From the IMG/VR virus record IMGVR_UViG_3300042350_000798, positions 1 to 28,490 of that record: DNA of 28,490 nucleotides. The stretch is one strand, 5' to 3'. Made by a program: the position numbers and the translations under genes. Shown here in pieces: positions 6,711 through 13,390 of the stretch; position 1 is the first letter of the stretch; every line of letters begins with the position of its first letter. The notes under the pieces were generated by a model. That model ran no database searches and was not told the origin of the DNA. It saw nothing but the letters and a program-made list of their open reading frames with translations. Origin of the DNA: a virus.

Positions 6711-8010
6711 CTTCCTGTACGAGCACGACCGCGCGATGGTGCTGGCGCCCGTAGGCGCTGGCAAGACGGCGCTCACCCTCACGGCCATGCAGGACGCGCT
6801 GGAGGACGGCGTGGTGTCGCGCTGGCTGGTCGTGGCACCGCTACGGGTAGCCCAGCACGTCTGGCCGGTCGAGGCAACCAAGTGGGCACCCGGCCTCAAG
6901 CTCGCGGTAGCGATCGGTGCGGCCACCTGGCGGACTAAGGCGCTGGAGTCCGATGCCCGCGTGGTGGTCACAAACTACGATAACTTGCAGTGGCTCGCCA
7001 AGCAAAAACTTAACTTCGACGGCGTGGTGTTCGACGAGCTTACGCGCCTGAAGAACCCCTCGGGCGTGCGGTTTAAGGCGATTCTAAAGGCGCTGGAGCC
7101 GGTCAAGATTCGGTGGGGGCTGACGGGCAGCTTTACCTCAAACGGCCTAGAGGACGTGTTTGGGCAATGCAAGATCATCGACCAAAGCCTACTCGGCCGC
7201 AGCAAGGGTGCCTTTTTGCAGCAGTATTTTATCTGCCTCAACCGGGAGTATGGCGAGTGGATACCCGCTACCGGCGCGTTAGCACAGGTGATGGCGCGGA
7301 TCAAGCCCGCGACGTTTGTGTTAGAGCCTGGCGAGTACAGCGACAAGTTGCCGCCCTTGCATACGGTGCAGATGCGCTGCGACCTGATTGACCGCGAGCC
7401 TTACGAAAAGATGCGCAAGGACTTCATGGTCGAGTTCCCTGACGCCAAGGCAATCGCCGCAAACGCTGCGGCGGTTACGTCCAAGCTACAGCAAATGGCC
7501 TCGGGGTTCGTCTATGAGACGACCCGCACGGCGTCCGATCGACCGGGCAAATTCGACGTGTCGCAGAAGACGGTGTGGTTTTCTGACCACAAGTTAGAAT
7601 TGCTCGACGAACTGCTAGAAGAAAACCAACGGGCCAATACGATAATCGTTTACAATTACCAAGCCGAGCTCGCTGAGTTGCAGCGACGATACCCCAAGGC
7701 GGCGACGATCGACCAGCCGGGTGTGATCGACGCGTGGAACCGAGGCGAGATCGAGTTGCTGTTGATTCACCCCAAGTCCGCAGGGCATGGGCTGAACTTG
7801 CAGCACGGCGGGTGCCGGATGGTGTTTCTGTCGTTGCCCTGGTCGTTGGAAGAATACGAGCAAGTCATCGGTCGATTACACCGCAGCGGCCAGCGGCACG
7901 ACGTATGGGTGTACGTGCTGCTGACGGACAAGACGATTGACGAGAAGATTTGGACGGCACTGCGCGACAAGCGCGCGATGTCGGATGTAGCAATGTGGGA
8001 GCTAAAATGA
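6673..8010 (+). CDS. SNF2-family DEAD-like helicase/ATPase
   Basis: This 445-residue superfamily 2 translocase is likely to remodel DNA at forks or recombination intermediates. It starts LRPYQ (Q-motif-like, 4-8), then Walker A APVGAGKT (25-32), the DEAD-box equivalent DELT (121-124), TGS (151-153), motif V SAGHGLNLQ (369-377) and motif VI QVIGRLHRSGQ (397-407), the last being characteristic of SNF2 proteins. No extra nuclease or zinc domain is present. The start overlaps the VRR-NUC gene by 38 bases and the end overlaps the next gene by ATGA, so the three are probably translationally coupled. The partner nuclease upstream suggests that they act together, an inference from gene order. Confidence 0.93.
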   Translation: MLSLRPYQESAADFLYEHDRAMVLAPVGAGKTALTLTAMQDALEDGVVSRWLVVAPLRVAQHVWPVEATKWAPGLKLAVAIGAATWRTKALESDARVVVTNYDNLQWLAKQKLNFDGVVFDELTRLKNPSGVRFKAILKALEPVKIRWGLTGSFTSNGLEDVFGQCKIIDQSLLGRSKGAFLQQYFICLNREYGEWIPATGALAQVMARIKPATFVLEPGEYSDKLPPLHTVQMRCDLIDREPYEKMRKDFMVEFPDAKAIAANAAAVTSKLQQMASGFVYETTRTASDRPGKFDVSQKTVWFSDHKLELLDELLEENQRANTIIVYNYQAELAELQRRYPKAATIDQPGVIDAWNRGEIELLLIHPKSAGHGLNLQHGGCRMVFLSLPWSLEEYEQVIGRLHRSGQRHDVWVYVLLTDKTIDEKIWTALRDKRAMSDVAMWELK

Positions 8011-8204
8011 ACTGGCGAGAACTGAACGCGAAGCTAAACGCAATGAACGAAACGGAAGTTAAGGCGCTATTGGATGCCGAATTGGTCGGCGCCCAGCGCG
8101 TCACCTTCGTCGAGCGACTGCATCAGCGGTACTGCGCCCTGCGTGCCGTCCGTGAGCGCGCAGAGATGATGGCCTCACTTGCTCCGCGAGCGCAGGTAGC
8201 GTAA
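8007..8204 (+). CDS. Small alpha-helical hypothetical protein
   Basis: A 65-residue protein with no recognised family. It begins at the ATG of an ATGA overlap with the helicase stop, which makes this start much better than an in-frame upstream ATG at 7950 inside the helicase gene. The sequence is rich in Leu, Ala, Glu and Arg and looks wholly helical (MNWRELNAKLNAM, then RLHQRYCALRAVRERA). It ends the rightward operon, and its last 30 bases overlap the tail of the convergent metallophosphoesterase gene. No terminator is apparent at this convergence. Linkage to the VRR-NUC and helicase genes suggests an accessory role, but nothing in the protein proves it. Confidence 0.65.
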   Translation: MNWRELNAKLNAMNETEVKALLDAELVGAQRVTFVERLHQRYCALRAVRERAEMMASLAPRAQVA

Positions 8205-9245
8205 GTAGTCTGCCCCTTCCTCGGGCTCCCACCAGACCTTAATCAAGTCTGGATGCGACTCCGGCAACGCCGGATTGATCGTCGTTAAAGCACACGGCGA
8301 TAGCGAGTTGTCTCTGAAGCCTCGGTCCTTAGCGTAGCGATCGTAAATCTTATAGGACGCTACCTTACAGGCGTGCATAGTTATGCCAGATATTGCATCT
8401 TTAAGCACGCTGTACGCCGACTCATGCTTGTGACCGGCGACGTACAAGTGATCGCGCGTACCCATTAGCGCCGCCTTCATCGGACCGTGCGCCGGGTTCC
8501 AAATCGACGAGCCGCTATGGTCATGCCGCGCGTTAACGCGCACCTCGGCGCCGTTTGGGAACTTGAGCGCGATGCGCGCTTCGCTCGCCTTGTAGAGCGC
8601 GTTCTGCTGCTTGGCAATCCACTTGAGCGGATCGCCCGAGCCTGACCATAGGTCGTGGTTGCCGCCGATCATGTAAAGCCACTGGCAGCGGTTGACGAAC
8701 CATTCGGCCAAGCGCCAGGCTTGCGCGGCGGATGTCGTTTGGTCGGCGTAAAGGCGGGCCAAGCGGCCACACCAGTTGTTCGTCGTGTCACCTACGTTGG
8801 CCGCGAACAAACCTTTGGTCTTGTTAACAAGGGCCGTGTGCCGTTCGATGGCCTCGATGTCGCAGCCGTCGTCGTCAACGTGCGGGTCGCCGAAGTGCAG
8901 GATGCCGATAGGGCCGTCGAGTTTAACGCGAACCGGTATAAGTTTGCTCGCCTCCTCATGCTCGCGCTTGTGGGCGAACTTGCGCTTGCGCTGCGCGATG
9001 AGCTCCTCAATCGGCACGTCATCGTCGGGGATCGGCGTGAATTCAAAATCTTTGTAGATTTCCTCGGTCGGAAGCCCGGCGTATGTCGAATCGGGTATAT
9101 CGACGCCGCGAGCCTTGAGGCCGTCTAATCTAAATTGCAGCGAGCGGACGTTCATGTTGAGCGCCCTGGCTGCTACTGCTCGGATACCGTTTGCTTTCTT
9201 TAGCGCATCGAGAATCTGTGAATCAGTCGCTTTTCTAGCTGGCAC
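8175..9245 (-). CDS. Metallophosphoesterase with N-terminal helix-turn-helix
   Basis: A 356-residue protein with a complete calcineurin-like phosphoesterase set: D120-P-H122 (FGDPH), G152-D153, G195-N196-H197-D198, H241/H243 (HDH) and G271-H272-K-H274. All metal ligands appear intact. Residues about 8-48 form a Fis-like helix-turn-helix (ILDALKKANGIRAVAARALN then SLQFRLDGL), followed by an acidic linker and a basic helix (about 85-103). The start is GTG 9245, with GGAG 8 bases before it overlapping the end of the preceding gene. The substrate is unknown; phage relatives have been suggested to act on nucleic acids or nucleotides. The DNA-binding-like head suggests a DNA-associated job, by inference. 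Its end overlaps the rightward 8007-8204 gene by 30 bases. Confidence 0.9.
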   Translation of the reverse strand: MPARKATDSQILDALKKANGIRAVAARALNMNVRSLQFRLDGLKARGVDIPDSTYAGLPTEEIYKDFEFTPIPDDDVPIEELIAQRKRKFAHKREHEEASKLIPVRVKLDGPIGILHFGDPHVDDDGCDIEAIERHTALVNKTKGLFAANVGDTTNNWCGRLARLYADQTTSAAQAWRLAEWFVNRCQWLYMIGGNHDLWSGSGDPLKWIAKQQNALYKASEARIALKFPNGAEVRVNARHDHSGSSIWNPAHGPMKAALMGTRDHLYVAGHKHESAYSVLKDAISGITMHACKVASYKIYDRYAKDRGFRDNSLSPCALTTINPALPESHPDLIKVWWEPEEGADYLRYLRSRSK

Positions 9246-9250
9246 AACCC

Positions 9251-9607
9251 CTACTCCATTGTCGTTAGCATCTGCTGCAACAAGTGCCCGAGGCGATCGA
9301 CCAGTGCCTCATCGCTGGATAGGTCATCGTGACCAGCCACCGAGAGCAGAGCATGGACAGCTTCGTGAGCCCACACCTGTTGCCTATTCGTTCCTTTACA
9401 AGTGCTTATGATGTGAATCTCATACTTGTCAGGAAGAAACATTCCAACACAATTTTTGCCGTGACGCCACTTTGAGGGCGGAATGACTTTTACTTTGATT
9501 GTGTGACCGGCGAGTTGAAAGTGCGCCGGGATACCATCGCTACGTGTTACGGGATGGTAGTCGCCCACCGTTGCAACGCTCGCAGCTTGGCGTTTTGCGC
9601 GTCGCAT
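9251..9607 (-). CDS. HExxH zinc metallopeptidase-like phage protein
   Basis: A 118-residue protein with the zinc-binding helix AHEAVHALL (HExxH near residues 80-84) and a following acidic helix DEALVDRLGHLLQQ, where a glutamate could be the third ligand, as in SprT- or ImmA-like mini-peptidases. The upstream part (FQLAGHTIKVKVIPPSKW) fits the beta-strand lead-in seen in similar phage proteins. No signal peptide is visible, so it should act in the cytoplasm. The target is unknown. ATG 9607, preceded by GGAG at 11 bases, lies within the inner-spanin gene in another frame, giving a 61-base overlap; a later GTG within residues 1-20 is possible. Catalytic activity is inferred from the motif only. 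Confidence 0.8.
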   Translation of the reverse strand: MRRAKRQAASVATVGDYHPVTRSDGIPAHFQLAGHTIKVKVIPPSKWRHGKNCVGMFLPDKYEIHIISTCKGTNRQQVWAHEAVHALLSVAGHDDLSSDEALVDRLGHLLQQMLTTME

Positions 9608-10008
9608 TGCGCGGCTAACTCGCGGAGTTCGGGGCCGATGTCTGGCCCTTGTTCAAAATTTGCTCCAGCCGATCCTGCATCGCTCCCGGCGGCGGGGGCG
9701 GCTCCAACAGTTCCTTCGGCGGTGTTGCCGGCAGGCACTGCGGCGGGCTCGCGGCACAACCGGACAGGAGTAGAGCGAGTAGGACGGCGAGCAAGAGCAG
9801 CCAGTTCGGATGCGTACGCATTTGAAGCCACTTCAGCACGTATGCGATTAGCACGCTCGGTCCGTAGTTCAGCTTCCAAACGCTCCACTTGAGAACGTAT
9901 TTCTTCACGACCTTGCTCCCGAAAAATGTGTACCGCATAGACTGCCAGAAGGCCCAAGCCTGCCGTCAAGATCAAATGTGGCACGTATTTCAGTAACCAG
10001 TAAGGCAC
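9547..10008 (-). CDS. Inner-membrane spanin, Rz-like
   Basis: A 153-residue protein with one N-terminal membrane segment (about residues 10-28, LILTAGLGLLAVYAV) and then a long charged helical stretch (about 30-75) suited to a periplasmic coiled coil. An Ala/Gly/Pro linker (about 88-120) and a second helix at the C-terminus follow. This is the topology of inner spanins, which work with an outer-membrane lipoprotein to fuse the two membranes in the last step of lysis. The partner is encoded within this gene in another frame. The start is GTG 10008, whose G is shared with the endolysin stop TAG. The low-complexity linker coincides with the region where the second frame must encode the lipoprotein signal and its Pro-rich part. 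Confidence 0.85.
   Translation of the reverse strand: MPYWLLKYVPHLILTAGLGLLAVYAVHIFREQGREEIRSQVERLEAELRTERANRIRAEVASNAYASELAALARRPTRSTPVRLCREPAAVPAGNTAEGTVGAAPAAGSDAGSAGANFEQGPDIGPELRELAAQCDAQNAKLRALQRWATTIP
9615..9821 (-). CDS. Outer-membrane spanin lipoprotein, Rz1-like, embedded in Rz
   Basis: A 68-residue lipoprotein read in a different frame and wholly inside the inner-spanin gene. It has MRTHPNW, a hydrophobic signal (residues 8-19) and a lipobox LLSGC with lipidation at C22, so the mature product has 47 residues. A proline run (41-45) is typical of Rz1 proteins. The start ATG 9821 is chosen because it places the signal peptide directly after a short basic end; the frame extends upstream to 9938 but the added 39 residues would not fit a lipoprotein signal. 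It should sit in the outer membrane and bind the inner spanin in the periplasm. This pair is the best evidence for a Gram-negative host. Confidence 0.85.
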   Translation of the reverse strand: MRTHPNWLLLLAVLLALLLSGCAASPPQCLPATPPKELLEPPPPPGAMQDRLEQILNKGQTSAPNSAS

Positions 10009-10349
10009 TACTTTACACCATTGTGCTCAAAAGAGTAGTGGTTCCCATCATTGAAGCGGCCGCCCCACCGGGCGAGGGGATGCTGCTGCTCCCACCATTC
10101 GCCTAGCGGGCGGTGATCCTCAGATTGCTCCAAGAATTCGCCGTCTTTGAATAGGTTAAGGTCAATGGCCAGTCGCAGTTTATGGGCGCTGTTCGGGTGG
10201 CTGTAGGACTTACGGACGCCCATAGCGCCGTGTACGCGAGGATCGCGGAAGGCGTCGCCTAGCGACACCTCAAACCCTAACTCATACGCTTTGTCGATCA
10301 GTCTGGCCACTAGGCGGGCAAACTGCCGCTGCTTTTGGCCTAACGTCAT
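10008..10349 (-). CDS. Endolysin, M15-type peptidase (L-alanyl-D-glutamate or D-Ala-D-Ala endopeptidase)
   Basis: A 113-residue peptidase expected to cut peptidoglycan stem peptides and free progeny. Zinc ligands of the M15 family are visible: S54-A-H56 followed at the usual distance by D63 (AIDL), and H104 in GNHYS; W95-G-G resembles the conserved Trp-Gly-Gly that precedes the last ligand. No signal sequence is present, so it needs a holin to reach the wall. Its start overlaps the stop of the upstream membrane protein by ATGA and its stop overlaps the inner-spanin start. The length is at the short end of phage M15 enzymes, with no cell-wall-binding domain. The family is clear; the exact bond cleaved is not. 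Confidence 0.88.
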   Translation of the reverse strand: MTLGQKQRQFARLVARLIDKAYELGFEVSLGDAFRDPRVHGAMGVRKSYSHPNSAHKLRLAIDLNLFKDGEFLEQSEDHRPLGEWWEQQHPLARWGGRFNDGNHYSFEHNGVK

Positions 10350-10573
10350 GGCTTGTCGGCCTTGGCGTCCAGCTTGTCGTTTATTCGCATCAACATCGTT
10401 TTGATCTCGTCGATGTCGGCGCGGTAGTCGGCACGGGTCACGTACGTCAACGGCATGTTGCGCACGTCCTTGTCGAGCCGTTCAATGCTGCGACTGATAT
10501 TGTTGAGAATCCACCCACCAAAAACGCCGGCGATGCCGACGATAATGTTGAATAGAATTTGCCCTTCGTCCAT
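10346..10573 (-). CDS. Small membrane protein with coiled-coil tail, possible holin or antiholin component
   Basis: A 75-residue protein starting at ATG 10573, in a TGATG overlap with the preceding gene; an in-frame upstream ATG at 10633 is inside that gene and less likely. One membrane segment lies at residues 6-24 (ILFNIIVGIAGVFGGWIL), followed by a polar region (SIERLDKDV) and a helical, charged tail (YRADIDEIKTMLMRINDKLD) that could form a coiled coil. Similar proteins are found beside endolysins in many phages without a defined role. It might be a holin accessory or a membrane-anchored regulator of lysis. Its stop overlaps the endolysin start by ATGA, so translation of the two is probably coupled. 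Confidence 0.75.
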   Translation of the reverse strand: MDEGQILFNIIVGIAGVFGGWILNNISRSIERLDKDVRNMPLTYVTRADYRADIDEIKTMLMRINDKLDAKADKP

Positions 10574-10776
10574 CACATGCTCCGTAGCACTAGGGTTACA
10601 AGCCAACTGATCAGTGCTCCGGCGGACAGCCACAGCAACTTCTCAACCCATTCCAATCGTTTCTCAAGGCGGAAGACGTTTTGGTTCAGCGTTCTGAACC
10701 GGTGCTCGTAGTCGTTCTTAAGGAACCGTAAGTCCTTAACGATGAGCTTGATGTCCTTCTCGCCGACCTCGCTCAT
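10573..10776 (-). CDS. XhlA-like small membrane protein
   Basis: A 67-residue protein with a charged helical N-terminal two-thirds (LRFLKNDYEHRFRTLNQNV) that ends in LEKRLEWVEKLLW and runs into one membrane segment (about 48-64, LLWLSAGALISWLVTLVL). This order, a coiled coil then a tryptophan-containing turn then a C-terminal helix, resembles the XhlA haemolysin family that co-operates with phage holins. Both ends overlap neighbours (ATGA with the putative holin, TGATG with the next membrane gene), so the lysis genes form a tightly coupled set. Its topology is opposite to that of the next small membrane protein, which has its segment at the N-terminus. Confidence 0.75.
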   Translation of the reverse strand: MSEVGEKDIKLIVKDLRFLKNDYEHRFRTLNQNVFRLEKRLEWVEKLLWLSAGALISWLVTLVLRSM

Positions 10777-10967
10777 TTCGCAGCGAGCGGTTGCGTCGTC
10801 ACGGCGCGTAGCGCCAAGTTAGCGATCGCGCCCGACAGCATGATCGCGGCCGCGACTTGCGAGCCGAACAGCGTCGTCAGATGCGCGCCCATCAGTTCCA
10901 GACCGCCGAGGATGGCGATTAATACGTTGAACCATACCGTTTTGGATTTAAGTGCGCCTTTGAACAT
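10773..10967 (-). CDS. Probable holin
   Basis: A 64-residue hydrophobic protein with two likely membrane segments (about 12-28, WFNVLIAILGGLELMG, and 37-54, QVAAAIMLSGAIANLAL), a short basic N-terminus (MFKGALKSK) and a C-terminal tail (RAVTTQPL). The pattern KSKTVWFN... then N-x-x-LR-x-VTT-x-PL recurs in small phage proteins annotated as holins. It is the first of three small membrane genes placed directly before the endolysin. It is the best candidate to form the inner-membrane lesion, but one of the two following proteins could play that part instead. Confidence 0.7.
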   Translation of the reverse strand: MFKGALKSKTVWFNVLIAILGGLELMGAHLTTLFGSQVAAAIMLSGAIANLALRAVTTQPLAAK

Positions 10968-10972
10968 GGGAC

Positions 10973-13390
10973 TTACCTCGCTAGTGCGTTGCGGGATTCG
11001 CCCGCAGGTTCTGCAAACACGTTAGTAATAACGCCCGGCGCGATGGCCGGAACGCCACGACCAGGCGTAACTTGTGCGGGCCGGAAGAAATACTCACCGA
11101 CCGGGCCTCGACGAGTAGCCAGCGCGTTGCTGAACGCTTGCGCTGCGGAGTTGGAGTTAATCAAATCCACCGCTACCTGCGCGGCCGTGCGCACATCGAG
11201 CTCGCCCTTGACGCGAGACAGGATGAAGTTAGCCAACATCGCAGGACGTGACAGCAGCGACGGAATGTCCGCTACGTCTTCCTGAACGATGCCTCGGACA
11301 CCTGCGCCCGCACGCTGACCGTCAGCAACCAGTTTGTTGAACTGGCGCTGGTCACGGAACGAGGCGTTGATGTCCTCGACTACGGACTTCAACGCAGGAA
11401 TTTCCGTCACGGTTCCCGCTACGCGAGTGGCCGATACGTCAGGCGTTACGTCAGCAAGGTTGGCTTCGGCTTCCTTGGTAAACGTCGCCAAGTCATCGAG
11501 CAATGCACGACGCCCTTCGAGGCCCATCGCACGCTTGCCGAACTCGGCCAACTGCGGCCGTACGTTCATGCCGGCGTTGTCAAAGATGCCGAGTTGTGCG
11601 CGGTAACGCTCCATGAACTGCCGGTGCGCCTTGGGGTCTACACGGCCGCCCTTAACGACGGCTTTGCGGTAGTTGCCTAAGATGCCATTGCGCATGGCTT
11701 CCATCGCATCAGGACTGTCACGGAACGCCGAGACGAACCGGATGGCGCTGTCTTCGTTGCGTAGCGCCGTGCTGACCACGCTGGTCGGCGGTACGGGCGC
11801 CTCGCCACCGCGCCCACGCGGCGAGAGCTTGGCTACCCAACCCTCGCGGAACGGCTGTGCGATTTGCGTTTGATAGACGTTGAGTGCGTTAGCGTACGCA
11901 TCGCGGGCGTCTTTAGGCACACCACGACGGATGGCCTCATCCACCGAGTCGCGTAGGCTCTGCAAGTTGCGCAGCGCCAAGCGCGAAGCAGTATCGTTAG
12001 CGCCCATCAAGCGGCTAACGTCCATGTTGATCGCCTTAATGATGGCGTCCGCGCCTTCCAGCGTAACCTGCGGCGGGATCGGCGCCGGTGCTGGTCGAGC
12101 ACCTGCCAGTCCACTCATGGGGTCTGTGGTAGCTGCCGGCTCTGAGAACTTGTAAATGCGCAGGATTTCGTCAGTGTTAGGCGCCAGCCCTGGGTCAAGA
12201 CGCGTGGACGCATCCGATTGGATGGCCCGCGCTCGACGCACAACAGGTTCCAAACTGAACTGATTAGGCGCCAAGTCAAACGCGGCTTGGTACGCCGGCG
12301 TGACAACATCGCGCTGACGTTGCTGAATCAAAGCAGCGCGCTCTTGCGCAATCTCACGGCCTACGCGGCGCTGGCTGGTCGTCGGTACGGCACCGGCCAA
12401 TTCCGTCTCGCGCTCGGCCAACAGGCGCTCCTGCACCTGCTCGTCTGCCTTGACCTTAGCTAACCGGTTAGCCATGTTTTGCTGAATGGCCGCATCGCGG
12501 GCAGCGTACATGTCGCGCACAGACGTGTTGGCGTATTTTGCAGTGCCAATCAGCGCGGCAAAGTTTGAGTTGTTCGTTTGCAGCGCGACCTGCTGCGGGG
12601 TCATGCCAGACTCCAGCATGTCGATCGCCGCTTGCATCCGCATCGGATCGTTGTCAAACGCGTCTAAGTAGGCGCGGGCGCGGATACGCTCGCCGCCACC
12701 CGGCAATACCGGTTCAACAATGTTGTAGCCCGTACCGCCTAGTTTTTTAGCTGCGACGTTGATACCGCCCGGCGCAGCAGCGCCGAGAATCGTTGCGCCC
12801 ATCTGCACCCAAGGGCTCTCAGCGCCCAAGGTTTCCGATACCTCAAGACCGGTTGCACCGCCAAGCGCCGCGACTGTTTGCTGCCCTGGCTCACGGCCAA
12901 GCTCAGTAACGACGCGTTGAGGAGTGCCTGTAGGAACTCGCGGAGCAAGCGCCGTTGCGGCGCGTGCAGAGGCTTGCGCTGGGACGGCAAACTCTGCTCC
13001 GGTGCGCAGGGTGCTGGTAAACTCACCTGTAGGCGAGCCCATGATGCCTTCGGGATACAAGTCCCGAATCATCTGCGACGGCGTGCGCACGGGGTCTAGC
13101 CCGACCGCGCCTCGTCCGACGTTGTACATTGACGCGGCAATATCGCCAGCAGTCAACGCTCCAACACCAAACGCCGCACCGGGTATGGCGCCTACGCCGC
13201 CAAACGGCGCGCCTAACGCGGCGCCCACACCGGCGGCGGTAGCGTACGGGCCAACGGTGGGGTTAACTACTTCGCGGGCAAAGTCTACGACGCCGCCCGC
13301 AACGCGCTCAGGGTACGACGGCGGTCCTTGGTATTGAGACCACGGACCTTCCGTCTCTGGCGCCTTGTACTTCTCCCAAGGGCCGGCCAT
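10973..13390 (-). CDS. Large virion ejection protein (gp16-like position)
   Basis: An 805-residue protein and the last of three long genes between the tail genes and the lysis genes, matching the order of P22 gp7-gp20-gp16 ejection proteins. It opens with two copies of a GPW-x-x-Y motif (GPWEKY and GPWSQY). A Gly/Ala-rich hydrophobic stretch follows (about 45-90, GVGAALGAPFGGVGAIPGAAFG), which could insert in a membrane. The rest is largely helical, with glutamine- and arginine-rich segments typical of internal virion proteins. No lytic transglycosylase or protease motif is seen. Its gene abuts the preceding stop without spacing. The ejection role comes from position and composition, not from a sequence match. 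Confidence 0.85.
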   Translation of the reverse strand: MAGPWEKYKAPETEGPWSQYQGPPSYPERVAGGVVDFAREVVNPTVGPYATAAGVGAALGAPFGGVGAIPGAAFGVGALTAGDIAASMYNVGRGAVGLDPVRTPSQMIRDLYPEGIMGSPTGEFTSTLRTGAEFAVPAQASARAATALAPRVPTGTPQRVVTELGREPGQQTVAALGGATGLEVSETLGAESPWVQMGATILGAAAPGGINVAAKKLGGTGYNIVEPVLPGGGERIRARAYLDAFDNDPMRMQAAIDMLESGMTPQQVALQTNNSNFAALIGTAKYANTSVRDMYAARDAAIQQNMANRLAKVKADEQVQERLLAERETELAGAVPTTSQRRVGREIAQERAALIQQRQRDVVTPAYQAAFDLAPNQFSLEPVVRRARAIQSDASTRLDPGLAPNTDEILRIYKFSEPAATTDPMSGLAGARPAPAPIPPQVTLEGADAIIKAINMDVSRLMGANDTASRLALRNLQSLRDSVDEAIRRGVPKDARDAYANALNVYQTQIAQPFREGWVAKLSPRGRGGEAPVPPTSVVSTALRNEDSAIRFVSAFRDSPDAMEAMRNGILGNYRKAVVKGGRVDPKAHRQFMERYRAQLGIFDNAGMNVRPQLAEFGKRAMGLEGRRALLDDLATFTKEAEANLADVTPDVSATRVAGTVTEIPALKSVVEDINASFRDQRQFNKLVADGQRAGAGVRGIVQEDVADIPSLLSRPAMLANFILSRVKGELDVRTAAQVAVDLINSNSAAQAFSNALATRRGPVGEYFFRPAQVTPGRGVPAIAPGVITNVFAEPAGESRNALAR

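Noticed and set aside
7950-8006. Earlier start for the small gene after the helicase
   Set aside because: It lies inside the helicase gene; the ATGA junction at 8007 is the standard coupled start.
8233-8253. Inverted repeat CCAGAC...GTCTGG as terminator of the rightward operon
   Set aside because: Only 6 pairs with a 9-base loop and no following T run; it is in the coding region of the metallophosphoesterase.
9822-9938. N-terminal extension of the Rz1-like protein up to 9938
   Set aside because: The extra 39 residues would place the lipoprotein signal in the interior. ATG 9821 gives a normal signal peptide and lipobox.
9251-11000. Defence or counter-defence island
   Set aside because: The small genes here fit ordinary lysis functions and a peptidase-like protein; no methylase, nuclease-inhibitor or toxin-antitoxin signature was found.
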